A stretch of 64,000 bases of DNA, taken from assembly GCA_021464245.1 (NCBI GenBank), contig JADCRB010000013.1, forward strand, positions 11,893,350 through 11,957,349, read 5' to 3'. The stretch is from Carallia brachiata. Lineage: Eukaryota; Streptophyta; Magnoliopsida; Malpighiales; Rhizophoraceae. A program made the translations under genes and the position numbers. Positions 38,801-50,329 of this stretch are shown here, piece by piece; the first letter of the stretch is position 1, and each line of letters opens with the position of its first letter. Under the pieces are notes generated by a model. The model worked only from the letters and a program-made list of their open reading frames with translations. It did no database searches and was not told the origin of the DNA.

Positions 38801-41800
38801 AACACAACAGAGTGCATGTGACACGAACTTTCTACTTGAGTATCTTTACCATTTTTGTGTTGTCTCCATCAAAGGTGGCCTAGGTGTGTTAGACCATTTG
38901 CAGGTGTAATAGTCATTCTTAATGCTTCTTTGCAGTGATTTGTCATATAATAACTTTACATTGCAAGGACCTGAGCAATCTACTGCCGAAAACACATGTA
39001 AGGATGCTGTTGTAGTAATGAGGCTTCATACTTCGAGTTTAATGTGTTTTGGTGCTGATAGCTCTAATTCTTGCTATGTACTTTCAATAGGAATCTGAAC
39101 TTGAACTTGTTCCGAAGCTCTTCAGTAATAAACGACTCGTAAGACATTACCGCATTCTGTATCTACTACTCTGTTCCTCTTTTGGGAAACCATAAAAAAA
39201 AAAAAAAGAAATAGCAGCAGAAATTTGATCTAGTTAAATTTTTTAAAAAAAAAAATAAAACACAAAGGTGATTTTAAATTAATTTACATTAACTTGTTGA
39301 CAGAAGGCGAATTCTTCCCTGCATGAAGGCTCTTAGCTGTCCCCGATGTAAGTATATATTTGCAGAAGTTTGAGGAATATTTTATTCTTGGCTAAACTTC
39401 ATAAGGGGGAAGAAAAATTATATTCTCCAGTATATATCCACTATTTCTATTAGCTGATAGCTATCATATTTAATTGTACACTAACTTATCTTCACTTCTT
39501 TTATGTCTATTATGGCAGATTCAAATTGTTTACAAGTTAACAGTGGTGGAGCGGATACAACCGTCAATGAAAATAACATGAACTTGCTATATGTAGGAGA
39601 TGCAATAGTTGAAGGTGGTGTAGCAACATATTTTATAGATGAACAGAGCTACTGGGGACTTAGTAGCACTGGAGACTTCACGGATGATTTTGACTTCCAA
39701 AATGTTCGCTATACCACATCTTTGCAGTCATCAGATATCCCTGAGCTGTACTTAACAGCACGCAGAGCTCCAATCTCTCTAACGTATTTTCATTATTGTT
39801 TGCAAAATGGGATATATACAGTAAATCTTCACTTTGCTGAGATACAGTTTGCTAATGACGAAACTTATAGCAGCCTAGGAAGGCGTGTGTTTGATGTTTA
39901 TGTTCAGGTAAGTGGTCATATTTTAGCAACTACCCATTTTTCAAGCTGTAAAAAGAGTTATTAACCACCCAATTTGGTTGCAGGAAAGGTTAGTGCTCAA
40001 GGATTTCAACATTGAAGTTGAGGCTGGTGGTGTTCAAAAGCCTTGGGTAAAACCAATACCCAATGTCAATGTGACCAATAATATCCTGGAGATCCGGTTC
40101 TATTTTGCTGGTAAGGGGACAACAAGGATTCCTAATAGGGGTGTTTATGGCCCTCTTGTATCAGCCATCTCTGTGGCGTCTGGTGAGTGATTCCCTATTG
40201 TATCCTGTTTTAGTCCTGGTAGCATACTTCTAATTTTTAAGTCTGTTGATAGTCAATTTTATTGTGCGATTCCGTATTCTATTATGAGAATACCGTAGAG
40301 AGTTGTGTTAGAGGTTTCAAAGCCAAAGTATGGTCAAGCAGTGCAGAAAAATTCAGAACTTCCAGTACCATATAATTGTCAAAGTAACTTACACACCCAT
40401 ATATTATCTCTAGGACTTTATCTAATCAGTTAATTATAGATGACTTCTCAACCTTGGGACCATGTATTGTGCAATGGCTGCTTCTGTTAGGCATAGACGA
40501 ACAATTGTTCTTTCCCGGTGTAGGTGTATTCAACCTCTCGTTTTGTTCTTATGCCCAAGGTTTCATAGTTAAGGCCGATACATGGACAAGACTGAAATTT
40601 GATTTCAACCCTATAATTTATCTGAGGAAGGACAAATTATTTCGTACAAGATTTTCATTTCGTACTAAGCTTTTGTTTAAATGGCATTCTTTTTTCATTC
40701 ATTTGTCAATAACACAAGCATTTTGTAACTATTTCCTCTATTGTTATAGTAATGTTTCTCTCTCTCTCTCTCCCTCACTGACTCACAAGGGAATTGTGAT
40801 GTTTGATTGGACAGACCTGAAACTTTGTGCAGTCAAAGAAAAGAAAGGAACCGTCTCCATTATAGTCGGAGTTGTTGGAACATTATGCTTTATTTTTGTA
40901 GTCATGGGCATTCTTTGGTGGAAAGGCTGTTTTCTAGGAAAATGGTACAGAAAGAAAGGTAGCCACTGGTCAAGCTTGTTCTTTGCATACTAATTCATTT
41001 CTTTTCCTCATATTTTTTTAGGAAAACAGAAGAAAAAAAGAAAAAAAAAAAAACCAGAGTTTTTTTGTCACTTGATGTCTATTGTTCACTGGAAAAATTT
41101 CTGCACAGTAATGTTAAATCTGTATAAATATGATCTCGATGAACTAAGTATTCTGTTCTCTGCTCTGTATTGCTTATGTGCTTGTCACAATACGTGCATT
41201 GGTTGCCTCTCTAGGAAATGAATGTGAGTTGGTGATCGTTGAAAGCCATGCAAGCTTAATGAAATTGGCTTGCATCATACTCTTGTTCAATTGGCTATCA
41301 TAATCCACCTCAAAGATTATGGATAGATTATATCATAATAACATGCTGTGGAGAGTTCAGCAAAATTCAAATACATGCCGTGTGAAAGATTTTCTTTTTT
41401 TTTTGGTACATAAAGATGTCCGTCCTCTTTGATGTGCTTAATTTGCTTTCTTTATTAGTGAGCATCTTCTGCGAGATTCAAACTGAGAGTGACATCTGTT
41501 TCACTAATAGGTTCACTTTATTAATGCATTCGAAAATGAAGATTCACTGCATTCAGCTCCTTGTTTGGATTGGAACAGATACCAAAGGACTCAGTCTGCC
41601 TGTTAAGGGAAACTTTTCCTTGAAACAATTAAGAGTTGCCACAAATGACTTTGATTCTGCCAACAAAATTGGAGAGGGTGGCTTTGGTCCTGTATACAAG
41701 GTATTTTAGCAAACAATTTCCACCAGGAATGTGTTTAGAGTACACCGAAAAAGCCTCTTTGCAAAACAAAGGTAAGGCTGTGTACATCATGTACATCTGA

Positions 41801-43256
41801 ACATTCAGACCTCACATATGTGGGAGCCACGTGCACTGGAATGCCCACTTTGATGTGTTCAGACTACAAATATATCTTTTTGCACCTACATGAGATTCTG
41901 AGTGAGGGAAGGATGCAGGGTCTACTACCTGATGGTACTGTGATAGCAGTGAAGCAACTCTCCTCTCAATCAAGGCAAGGAAATCGTGAATTCCTGAACG
42001 AGATAGGCATGATTTCTTGTTTGCAGCATCCAAATCTTGTCCAGTTGCATGGGTGTTGTATTGAAGGGGACCAACTATTGCTGGTATATGAATACATGGA
42101 AAACAATAGTCTTGCCTGTGCTTTATTCGGTGAGTCCTTTGTTTGTAATGTGCTGAGAATGATCTGCAGTCACTTATGGATAAAAATTTTGGCCTTGTGA
42201 TCCATACTTTTCTTGTGGGTGATTAATTGTAGGTCGTGAGGACACTCAGCTTAAACTTGATTGGCCCACAAGACATAAGATCTGTGTTGGGATAGCTAGG
42301 GGCCTGGTTTTTCTTCACGAAGATTCAAGACTAAAGATTGTTCATAGGGACATCAAAGCCACTAATGTGTTGCTTGATCAGGACTTGAATCCTAAAATAT
42401 CTGACTTTGGATTGGCTCGGCTCCATGAAGATGAGAAAAGCCACATCAGCACTCGAATTGCTGGAACTATGTTAGTAAATTCCTCTTTCTTGTTTTATAT
42501 AATGAACGGTTGCATGTAGTGTCATATTTGGCGCATGTCTTGAATGGTACATCATTAGAGATATTATCTTGACATGCAGTGGATATATGGCACCAGAGTA
42601 TGCACTGTGGGGCCACCTGACTTACAAAGCGGATGTTTACAGTTTTGGAGTTCTGGCATTGGAAATTGTTTGTGGGAAGAACAATAATGGTTATATGCCA
42701 AATAACCATTGTGTTTGTCTGTTAGATTGGGTACTGTACTTTCTTCGTTTTAACCATTGCGCTTACATTGGCATTGCCTCCATAATTTAATTGATATTGA
42801 AGCAGCTATTAGCATTAGTGTTAATATTTGACGATACAAGCAGGCAACCTTGTAGTCATGAAATTATGAAACCATTCCTTTTTGCAGGCTTGCTGTGTGC
42901 AACAAAGTGGAAATTTGTCAGAGCTTGTAGATGAGACACTAGGGTCTGAGTTTAACAAGGAAGAAGCTGCAATCATGGTTAAAGTAGCTCTGTTGTGCAC
43001 AAATGCATCCCCAACACTTAGACCTACCATGTCCGAGGTGGTGAGCATGCTTGAAGGACGTATGGCCATTCCTGACATGGTTCCAGAACCAAGTACCTAT
43101 TCGAACGATTTGAGGTTCAAGGCCATGAGAGATCTTCGTCAACATGGACCAAATCAAACTTCCAGTACAAGCCAAACCCACAATTCTATCACCGTCAACA
43201 CATTTTCTTCTTCCTCTGCATTCAGTCTGGACTTAAATGAGATCAAACCAGAATGA
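32849..43256 (+). pseudogene. LRR-malectin receptor-like kinase, copy 2 (frameshift in exon 14)
   Basis: Second copy of the kinase, with all 24 exons: 32849-32942, 33868-34042, 34307-34378, 34483-34551, 34631-34702, 34973-35044, 35174-35245, 35328-35399, 35503-35574, 35674-35745, 35831-35902, 36553-36621, 36885-36950, 38936-38997, 39091-39138, 39304-39347, 39519-39907, 39984-40182, 40815-40958, 41579-41700, 41919-42129, 42233-42470, 42580-42730, 42888-43256. Exon 1 encodes a signal peptide (MLAGKPFAFLIISLSCF) and joins exon 2 in phase as [10 protein letters not shown]. Exon 14 is 62 bases against 63 in copy 1, so with the conserved borders the first codon spanning into exon 15 is TGA. The product would stop after about 370 residues, leaving the signal peptide and LRRs without malectin, membrane helix or kinase. 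All other exons are open and keep the kinase motifs. A sequencing error or alternative splicing could restore it. Confidence 0.85.
37109..37738. mobile_element. 630-bp hAT-like element in intron 13 of copy 2
   Basis: Present in copy 2 but absent at the same point in copy 1 (near 4,110). Flanked by an 8-bp duplication, ATTGGCAG at 37101-37108 and ATTAGCAG at 37739-37746 (one mismatch). Ends are imperfect inverted repeats (CAAGGTTGCATGGACACG against CTAAGAAGCACGGATACG). Both ends are dense in GGACACGGACACG-type words, and a short (AT)n tract lies near 37,200. It is non-coding and non-autonomous. Confidence 0.8.
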
Positions 43257-44004
43257 AAACTCCAGCAGTTACCCTAATTGGGTGCCTGAAAAGCCTTCGT
43301 GGGGGAAGTTTTCTGAAATTACCACACTGCAGTTTTGGCCATTCAAGTTGCTCAGCCATCAGCGATGCTGCATCATTCACCATTTGAAGACTTGGTGGGG
43401 GATACATTCGTACACTGTACATATTGTTGTACATTTATTTCTCATGCTCTTGTGATACGATTTTTTAATTAATGGTATTTTATTTTGATTGTCCTTAATT
43501 ATTTCCATATTTGTGGGAGTAATTGTCAATGTAATAACTTGTTTTGATTGTCAAGTCAATAATCTTGATTATCAAGTTAGTGGATTTTTCCTTGATAGCT
43601 AAGTCAGGTTTTAACTTATAAATATATACTGTCGTATGACATTTTCTTTCAGGCAATTAAATCTATTAAAGCTTTTACCTTATTGGAAGTCAATCCCCTT
43701 GAAGAGATCATTGGAGGCTAATCCATTTGAAGAGATTAATCTTTTTATTTTCTGCAATTTTCTTATTTTTTAACCTTTGGTTCTCATCATCTGCCATTAG
43801 AGCAGCGTTCTTAGGGATCTTGTTTTTGTTCCATAGCTCCATCCTACCAAAAAAAAAAAAAAAACAAGGGTTTATGCCCGTCAAGGTTGTCAGAATCGGA
43901 TCGGACATCGAACCGAAAACATTAGTAGGTTAAGGTTCAACCGATTGAACCGGTCGAACCGGTTTTTAATAATATATATATGTATAAAAGTAATATATAA
44001 TAGA
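43257..44004 (+). other. 3' flank of copy 2 up to the virus junction
   Basis: Copy-2 3' UTR runs to about 43,454, where similarity to copy 1 ends. The stretch 43,455-43,880 is unassigned and contains an A16 run (about 43,849-43,864). From about 43,885 an AACCGG-rich element begins (TTGTCAGAATCGGATCGG..GAACCGGTCGAACCGG) and passes into a TA-rich run at 43,969-44,000, directly followed by viral sequence. Confidence 0.6.
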
Positions 44005-44438
44005 TCTAGGTGAAAATGTTCGTAATAAACTCAGAGAAACCATAGGAAATCTCATTCCTTATAATAAATTCACATATGATGAATTGATAAGTTCGAACCC
44101 AAAAGGAAGGACTTAAGATTTGTCAGGATATTAAACTTCAGAAACATTTGAAATGGGAAATGACTTGAACTAAACAGGAACTTGGTAGTTTTTGTAACCA
44201 GTTTGAATATAATCCTATTACAAATGATTCTAAAAAGAAATCTTCTGATAAAACTTTTTCAAAAAACAAACGGTTTTCTAACAAACATTTTCCCTCCAAA
44301 GATGTTTTTTATAAACCACATTTGAAAAAGAAACGATTTCATAAACAAAAGAATTTTAAACCAAGCTTTCCCGCTCCTTCCACCTCTAAAACAGTTGTCT
44401 GTTTTAAATGTTATAAACCTGACCATATTGCTCGTTTT
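44005..44438 (+). pseudogene. Coat-protein fragment (segment 1)
   Basis: Matches the C-terminal coat-protein region at 47,262-47,690 of the next segment, including the Lys-rich stretch and most of a zinc knuckle (CFKCYKPDHIAR). It has an in-frame TGA early and a Gly-to-Asp change in the knuckle. It is cut off before the last knuckle cysteine and runs directly into movement-protein sequence at 44,439. Confidence 0.85.
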
Positions 44439-45679
44439 AAAATTTTAAAAACATTGATAATTGGGAAATATCCCGTGTTAAACCTAGTCAGATATATCAT
44501 CTGTCTAAATCTATCTTTGCTAAACTTCCTTTTAAAATAGATCTCCACATTAAAACTGAACAGAGAGATATTCCTCTTTCAGACTCGCTAAAAGAAATTT
44601 CTCTTTTGACTTCTGAGTCACTTAAACAGCATAAAACCAAAGGTTTTGAATATATTCATATTGGACTTATTCAAGTTGCTTTTAGACCTCTTACTCGTGA
44701 AGGATTAGACACTTCTATTCTTGCATTTCTTAGGGATGCTCGACATACTAAATTTCAAGATTCTCTGCTTGGACCGGTTGAATCTACTTTAAACACTGGA
44801 CCAATCTCCTTTAATTGTTATCCTGACTTGGCTATTTCTCTTAATGATAAACATATTTTAAAAGCTGGAGTTTTGCAAATAAAAACTCATAATTATCATA
44901 TGCTTCCTAGTTTCATTCCAGTTGTATTGATGTTTCGCATTCATTATAAACTCATGGCATCTGCATTCACTCCCATTAAACATTTGCAGAAGTCTGTTAA
45001 AGGAGAAACCTTTCTGATACAAACAGATCTCATAAGGTCTAATGTTCAGATTCCTAAACCCATTCAATGGAAAGATATAACTTTTCCAACAGAATGGACT
45101 TTGCAAGGAGCTGCCCCACCGGCAGAATTACCTCCTCCTGAGATAAACCCGGACTTAGTCCAGATTAAACAATTTAGTGATGGTAAAGTCACTTTAAAAT
45201 TTGACGAAATTCCTAAGTCTGTTAGTTCTAGGTTTTCTGATGATTTTATCTCTACAATAAACATAGGTAATGTTTCACAGATTCTTTCTGTTATAAACAT
45301 TCATGTCACGAAACCCAGGCATTCTACTTTGGATTTGCCTAACCCACGTTTTAAACATGCTAATTATTCTACTAGTATTCCTCATTCTGTCTATGAGACA
45401 GGTAAATCATCTAAACCAGAAAAACCGGTTGTACAGGATAGTCCTCCTTCTCAACCAACTTCTCCAACCTATTCTGCTATTACAGAAAATGTTTTAAACG
45501 TTCTTGAAAAAGAATTTGTTCTCGATAAAACCTTTTTAAGGAAGGATTTTTATTCTGATAAAAACAAGCAAATACGAGAATGGTTCTTCATGCAGTTTAA
45601 TCATATTCTGCCTAATTTACAAAAATCATTTTATGCATTTCTTGAAACACATAAAATCCATATTCCATTTTTTGATTAG
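44439..45679 (+). pseudogene. Movement protein region of the + unit (N-terminus missing)
   Basis: Caulimovirid movement-protein (30K superfamily) region of the ORF1 polyprotein, which would enlarge plasmodesmata for cell-to-cell spread. The frame is open from the junction to a TAG at 45677-45679. Compared with the minus-strand copy (start at 61,673) about the first 35 codons are missing, replaced by the coat-protein scrap. Downstream of the movement domain the frame continues into a Pro/Ser-rich linker (PPSQPTSPTYSA). The terminal TAG replaces a Trp codon present in the other copies. Confidence 0.8.
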
Positions 45680-46092
45680 TTTGAATATCATACATCCACT
45701 TCTGAAGCTTGTTCCATATTTTGAATGGCCTACTGATATTTTGGAAAAACCAGTAGAACCGGTTGTACATGATAGTCCTCCTTCTCAACCAACTTCTGCA
45801 ACCTATTCTGCTATTACAGAAAATGTTTTAAACGTTCTTGAAAAAGAATTTGTTCTCGATAAAACCTTTTTAAGAAAGGATTTTTATGCTGATAAAAACA
45901 AGCAAATACGAGAATGGTTCTTCATGCAGTTTAAACATATTCTGCCAAATTTACAAAAATCATTTTATGCATTTCTTGAAACACATAAAATCCATATTCC
46001 ATTTTTTGATTGGTTTCAATATCATACATCCACTTCTGAAGCTTGGAAAAAAGAATTTCCATATTTTGAATGGCCTACTGATGTTTTGGAAA
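45425..46092 (+). repeat. 334-bp tandem duplication in the movement-coat linker
   Basis: The block starting CCGGTTGTACA at 45,425 recurs at 45,759, an offset of 334-335. The minus-strand unit has this block once. The first unit carries the TAG at 45,677 and an 11-base deletion near 45,707. The second unit keeps the frame. Confidence 0.85.
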
Positions 46093-48321
46093 AACCAGAT
46101 AATTCATTTTTTAAAACCATAAATCCTATTTCTAAACAAAAAACACTTCCAGTTTGGGAAGTTGAGGGAAAACAAATTCAGTCTGAACACCCTCCTTCAC
46201 GAAAATGTTCTTTTAAACAAGGAGAAGTTTTCATTGAAGTATCGCCTTATAAAATCCCAACAAACTTTGAAGATAAGAATCTAAAGAGTTTGATTGAACA
46301 AAATAATTTTTTTAACGTTAATTTAGACACTATTGGTAATCAGTTAACCAGAATTGAAAAACAAATTTCCAAAACTGGATTTTCAACTGATTTTCCAACC
46401 GTTCAAATAAACAAAAATCCTGTTTTTAAACCTTTTTAAGTTTCATCTTCCAGTAAACAACAATTTCAACAAGATAAAACCAGTTTCTTGGATTCTATTA
46501 AACAACAACTTCAGTCTTTAGGATCAGCAGAATCTTCTAGTTCTAAGGTTGTTTTAGATACTCTTATTAGACTTGGTCTTCCAACCATGTCCTCTAAAAC
46601 CATTCAAACCCTAGAGGAATTCAAAATATCATCTGTTTCTACATCAGAAATAGATGCTCCCCAAATCAATAAACTTATTTGGACCCCTTGTACAGTTCCC
46701 ATATCTAGGGCTCCTGATCTTGATAATGAATCTAAACAGTTAAATACTCAGACTAAGTATAGTGCCAATTCCATTTATGAATGGAAGATAGTTGGAATGA
46801 CAGAATATAACATTCTGGGTATTTTACACAAGATGACGATGACAGCTAATGTTTATCGTTCTCAAAACACCACTATTTCTGATCATGCTATAGCTAAAAT
46901 CCTTATTGCAGGATTTACAGGACAGCTTAAAGGATGGTGGGATTACCACCTTACTAAAGGAGATTGATTAGAAATTTTAAGTTCTGTAAAACTTGATGAT
47001 CAAGAAACACCAATTCTTGATACATTAGGAAACCCTATTCCGGATTCAGTATCCACACTGATTCTAACCATCTCCATACATTTTGTAGGAGATCCCTCTC
47101 ATCTAAAGGATAAAAACGCTGAAATTCTATCTAATCTTAGATGTAAGAAGTTGAGTGATTTTCAATATTATAAAAACACTTTTCTCACTAAGTTAATGCT
47201 TAGGGAAGATTCTAATCAATCTTTCTCGAAGGAAAAGTTCCTTGCAGGACTCCCTACTCTTCTAGGTGAAAAGGTTCGTAATAAACTCAGAGAAACCATA
47301 GGAAATCCCATTCCTTATAATAAACTCACATATGGTAAATTGATAAGTTCAACCCAAAAGGAAGAACTTAAGATTTGCCAGGATATTAAACTTCAGAAAC
47401 ATTTGAAATGGAAAAATGGCTCGAACTAAACAGGAACTTGGTAGTTTTTGTAAACAGTTTGAATATAATTCTATTACAAATGACTCTAAAAAGAAATCTT
47501 CTGTTAAAACTTTTTCAAAAAAAAAACGATTTTCTAAAAAACATGTTCCCTCTAAATATGTTTTTTATAAACCACTTTTGAAAAAGAAACGATTTCCTAA
47601 ACAAAAGAATTTTAAACCAAGCTTTCCCGCTCCTTCCACCTCTAAAACAGTTGTCTGTTTTAAATGTCATAAACCTGGCCATATTGCTCGTTTTTGTAAA
47701 CTCAATAAACGATTAAATAAGATTGATCTTACTAACGATATCCGTCAAAGGATTCAATCTTTACTTATTGAACTCTCTGAATCAGAAGAAAGTTCATCTA
47801 GTCACAATCCTGAGATTGATGAACTTGCAGACACTAGTAGTAAGACTAGTTCTGATTCTGATTTTGATAAACAAGTTGATGTTCTTACAAAAGACCAAGA
47901 ATTCATTTTACAGGTCATTAAGAGCATTGACAATCCAGAAATTCAGAAGCAGTATTTGTTACAGCTTCAACAATCTCTGGAATCACCTCCCGCTACAACA
48001 ATCACTGCTTTAAATTCTCAGTCAAACCCCTATGATTTTACTACTATTTTAAACAAATCACGAAAACCAAAGTCTTCTGACCTTTATTTGCAGCAATTGC
48101 AATCTGAGATCAAGACTATTAAAACTGAACTTAAAGTTTTAAAAGAAAAGCAAGCAAATGATTGTCAAACTTTGCAAATTCTTTTACAAAAAACTTTGGT
48201 TGATTCTGAAACTGGTCAAGAACCAGATCTTCAGGTTCCAGGAGAAAATACTGAATTTTTAAATGTTTTAAGGGAAATCACTTCCCAAAAATATTTGATT
48301 AAAATTAAAATCGTTTTTTAA
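45714..48321 (+). pseudogene. Coat protein (Gag-like) region of the + unit
   Basis: Open pieces 45,714-46,439, 46,440-46,967, 46,968-47,429 and 47,416-48,321 together span the coat protein. It holds a GWWDYHLT core, Lys/Arg-rich segments, and a CCHC zinc knuckle at 47,656-47,697 (C-x2-C-x4-H-x4-C) that would bind the pregenomic RNA. A Ser/Glu-rich acidic stretch follows. Breaks are TAA at 46437-46439, TGA at 46965-46967, a frame change in an A-run near 47,415, and a shift with TAA at 48319-48321. The minus-strand copy has one 560-codon open frame over most of this region. Confidence 0.8.
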
Positions 48322-48800
48322 ATGATTTTTCATTAGAAACTATTGCTCTGTTTGACACAGGTGCAGACCTGAATTGTATCAAAGAGAGTATAGTTCCTAA
48401 ACATTTACATCAATACACCTCTGAGAAACTTTCAACTACTAATGCTTCCAGATTAACTATCAGCGGTAAGGTTGATGCTTATATAGTTAATCAGGACATT
48501 TGGATTTTAACTTCTTTTCTATTGGTAAAAGATATCCATCATACAGTTATTTTGGGTACTCCTTTTATCAACATGATAACTCCTTATGAGGTTGATTATC
48601 ATGGTATTTCATTTTTTAATAATAAATCATCTCAGAGACATAAACTTTCTTTTCTTGAAAAACCTAAAACCAAAAACCTTCATTTGATAAAAGCTCATAG
48701 CATTTATCACAATGAAATCAATAATTTGATCAGAACAAAAAAGACAGATCTTTCTGTATTTAAAACTTCTATTTCTCTAAAACAGATTGAAAAACAGCTT
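48322..48800 (+). pseudogene. Aspartic protease region of the + unit
   Basis: Retropepsin-type protease of the polyprotein. The active-site motif FDTGADLN is at about 48,351-48,374, followed by ILGTPFI, the usual flap-distal motif of this family. A frameshift at its N-terminal edge separates it from the coat-protein frame. The catalytic triplet DTG is intact here, unlike in the minus-strand copy. Confidence 0.8.
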
Positions 48801-50329
48801 TCAACTGATTTTGTAAAAAAGAAAATTTCTGACTTACAAACTCTTTTTGAAATTGAATTGTGTTATGATTTTCCCACAATATTTTGGGACAGAAAACAAC
48901 ATATGGTTGATCTACCATATGAAAAGGATTTTGATGAACGTCAAATTCCTACTAAAACAAGGCCAGTTCAGATGAATGCTGAGCTACTTGCTCACTGTAA
49001 ATAAGAAATTTTTGATTTACTTAGTAAGAAGTTAATTAGGAAATCCAGATCACCATGGTCATGTGTTGCATTCTATGTTAATAAGAATTCAGAAATTGAA
49101 CGAGGTGTTCCCCGCCTAGTCATTAATTATAAACCATTAAATACTACATTAAAATATATTAGGAGTCTAATCCCCAATAAAAAGGATTTGTTGAATAAGT
49201 TGCATTCTGCATTCATATTCTCCAAATTTGATTTAAAATCAGGTTTTTGGCAAATTCAAATTGCTCTACAAGACCGTTATAAAACCGCCTTTACTGTTCC
49301 TTTTGGACAGTATGAGTGGAATGTTATGCCGTTTGGTTTAAAAAATGCTCCAAGTGAATTTCAGCGAATAATGAATGATATTTTTGCTGCATATTCATCA
49401 TTCATCATTGTATACATTGATGACATCTTAGTATTTTCTCATTCCATAAATGAGCATTTTAAACATTTTAAAACATTCTTTTTTATCGCTAAGAAGAATG
49501 GCCTTATTATTTCTAAACCTAAAATGTCTCTTTTCCAGACAAATATTCGTTTTATTTGGTCATCATATCTGTCAAGGAACAATTACTCCAATCCAACGAT
49601 CCTTATCTTTTGTTGATAAGTTTCCAAATAAAATCCTTGATAAAACCCAGTTGCAAAGATTCCTTAGAAGTCTTAATTATGTTTTAGACTTCTATCCTAA
49701 TCTCAGTCAACTCTGCAAACCCCTTCACCACAGGCTTAGGAAGAATCCTCCTCCTTGGACAGATGAAAATACTTCTACTGTTCAAAAAATTAAACAAATG
49801 GTTAAAAAAATTCCTGGCCTCTCTTCCTGATCCTCTTGCACCCAAGATAGTTGAAACAGATGCTTCGGATCTTAGTTACGGTGGTATTTTAAAACAACTT
49901 TCTAATGGGCAGGAATATATTATTCAATATACTTCTGGACACTGGAAAGGTGCTCAAACCAATTATTTTACTATACAAAAAGAAATTTTCAGTATTGTAA
50001 AATGTATTTCTAAGTTTCAAGCTGATTTACTCAATCAAAAGTTTTTACTTCGTATTGATTGTAAATCTACAAAAGAAATTTTAGAAAAAGATGTTAAAAA
50101 CGTTGCTTCTAAACAAATTTTTGCTAGATGGCAGGCTACACTTAGTATATTTGATTTTGATATTGAGTATATTAAAGGAGAAAATAATTCTTTGCCTGAT
50201 TTTCTAACCAGAGAATTTCTCCAAAACAAGCCTCCTTCATCATGCCTCCTAAAAAATCCAAAAAACAAACCTCAGATAAAGGTAAAACCCAGGTTTCAGA
50301 TGAAACAGTCCAAAGCCCTTCTAAACTAG
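48801..50329 (+). pseudogene. Reverse transcriptase-RNase H region of the + unit
   Basis: RT finger and palm motifs in order: RPVQMN, RKSRSPWS, PRLVINYKPLN, FSKFDLKSGFWQI, PFGLKNAPSEFQRIM and the catalytic YIDD at 49413-49424. RNase H follows with ETDASD near 49,855 and DFLTRE near 50,208. Breaks are a TAA at 49002-49004, a frame change near 49,560 after the palm (shared with the minus copy), and a 2-base loss near 49,822. The frame ends in TAG at 50327-50329, overlapping the start of ORF2. Confidence 0.88.

Noticed and set aside
43500..43850. Possible solo LTR of a copia element
   Set aside because: Some wording is LTR-like, but no TG..CA ends, target duplication or primer-binding site was found.
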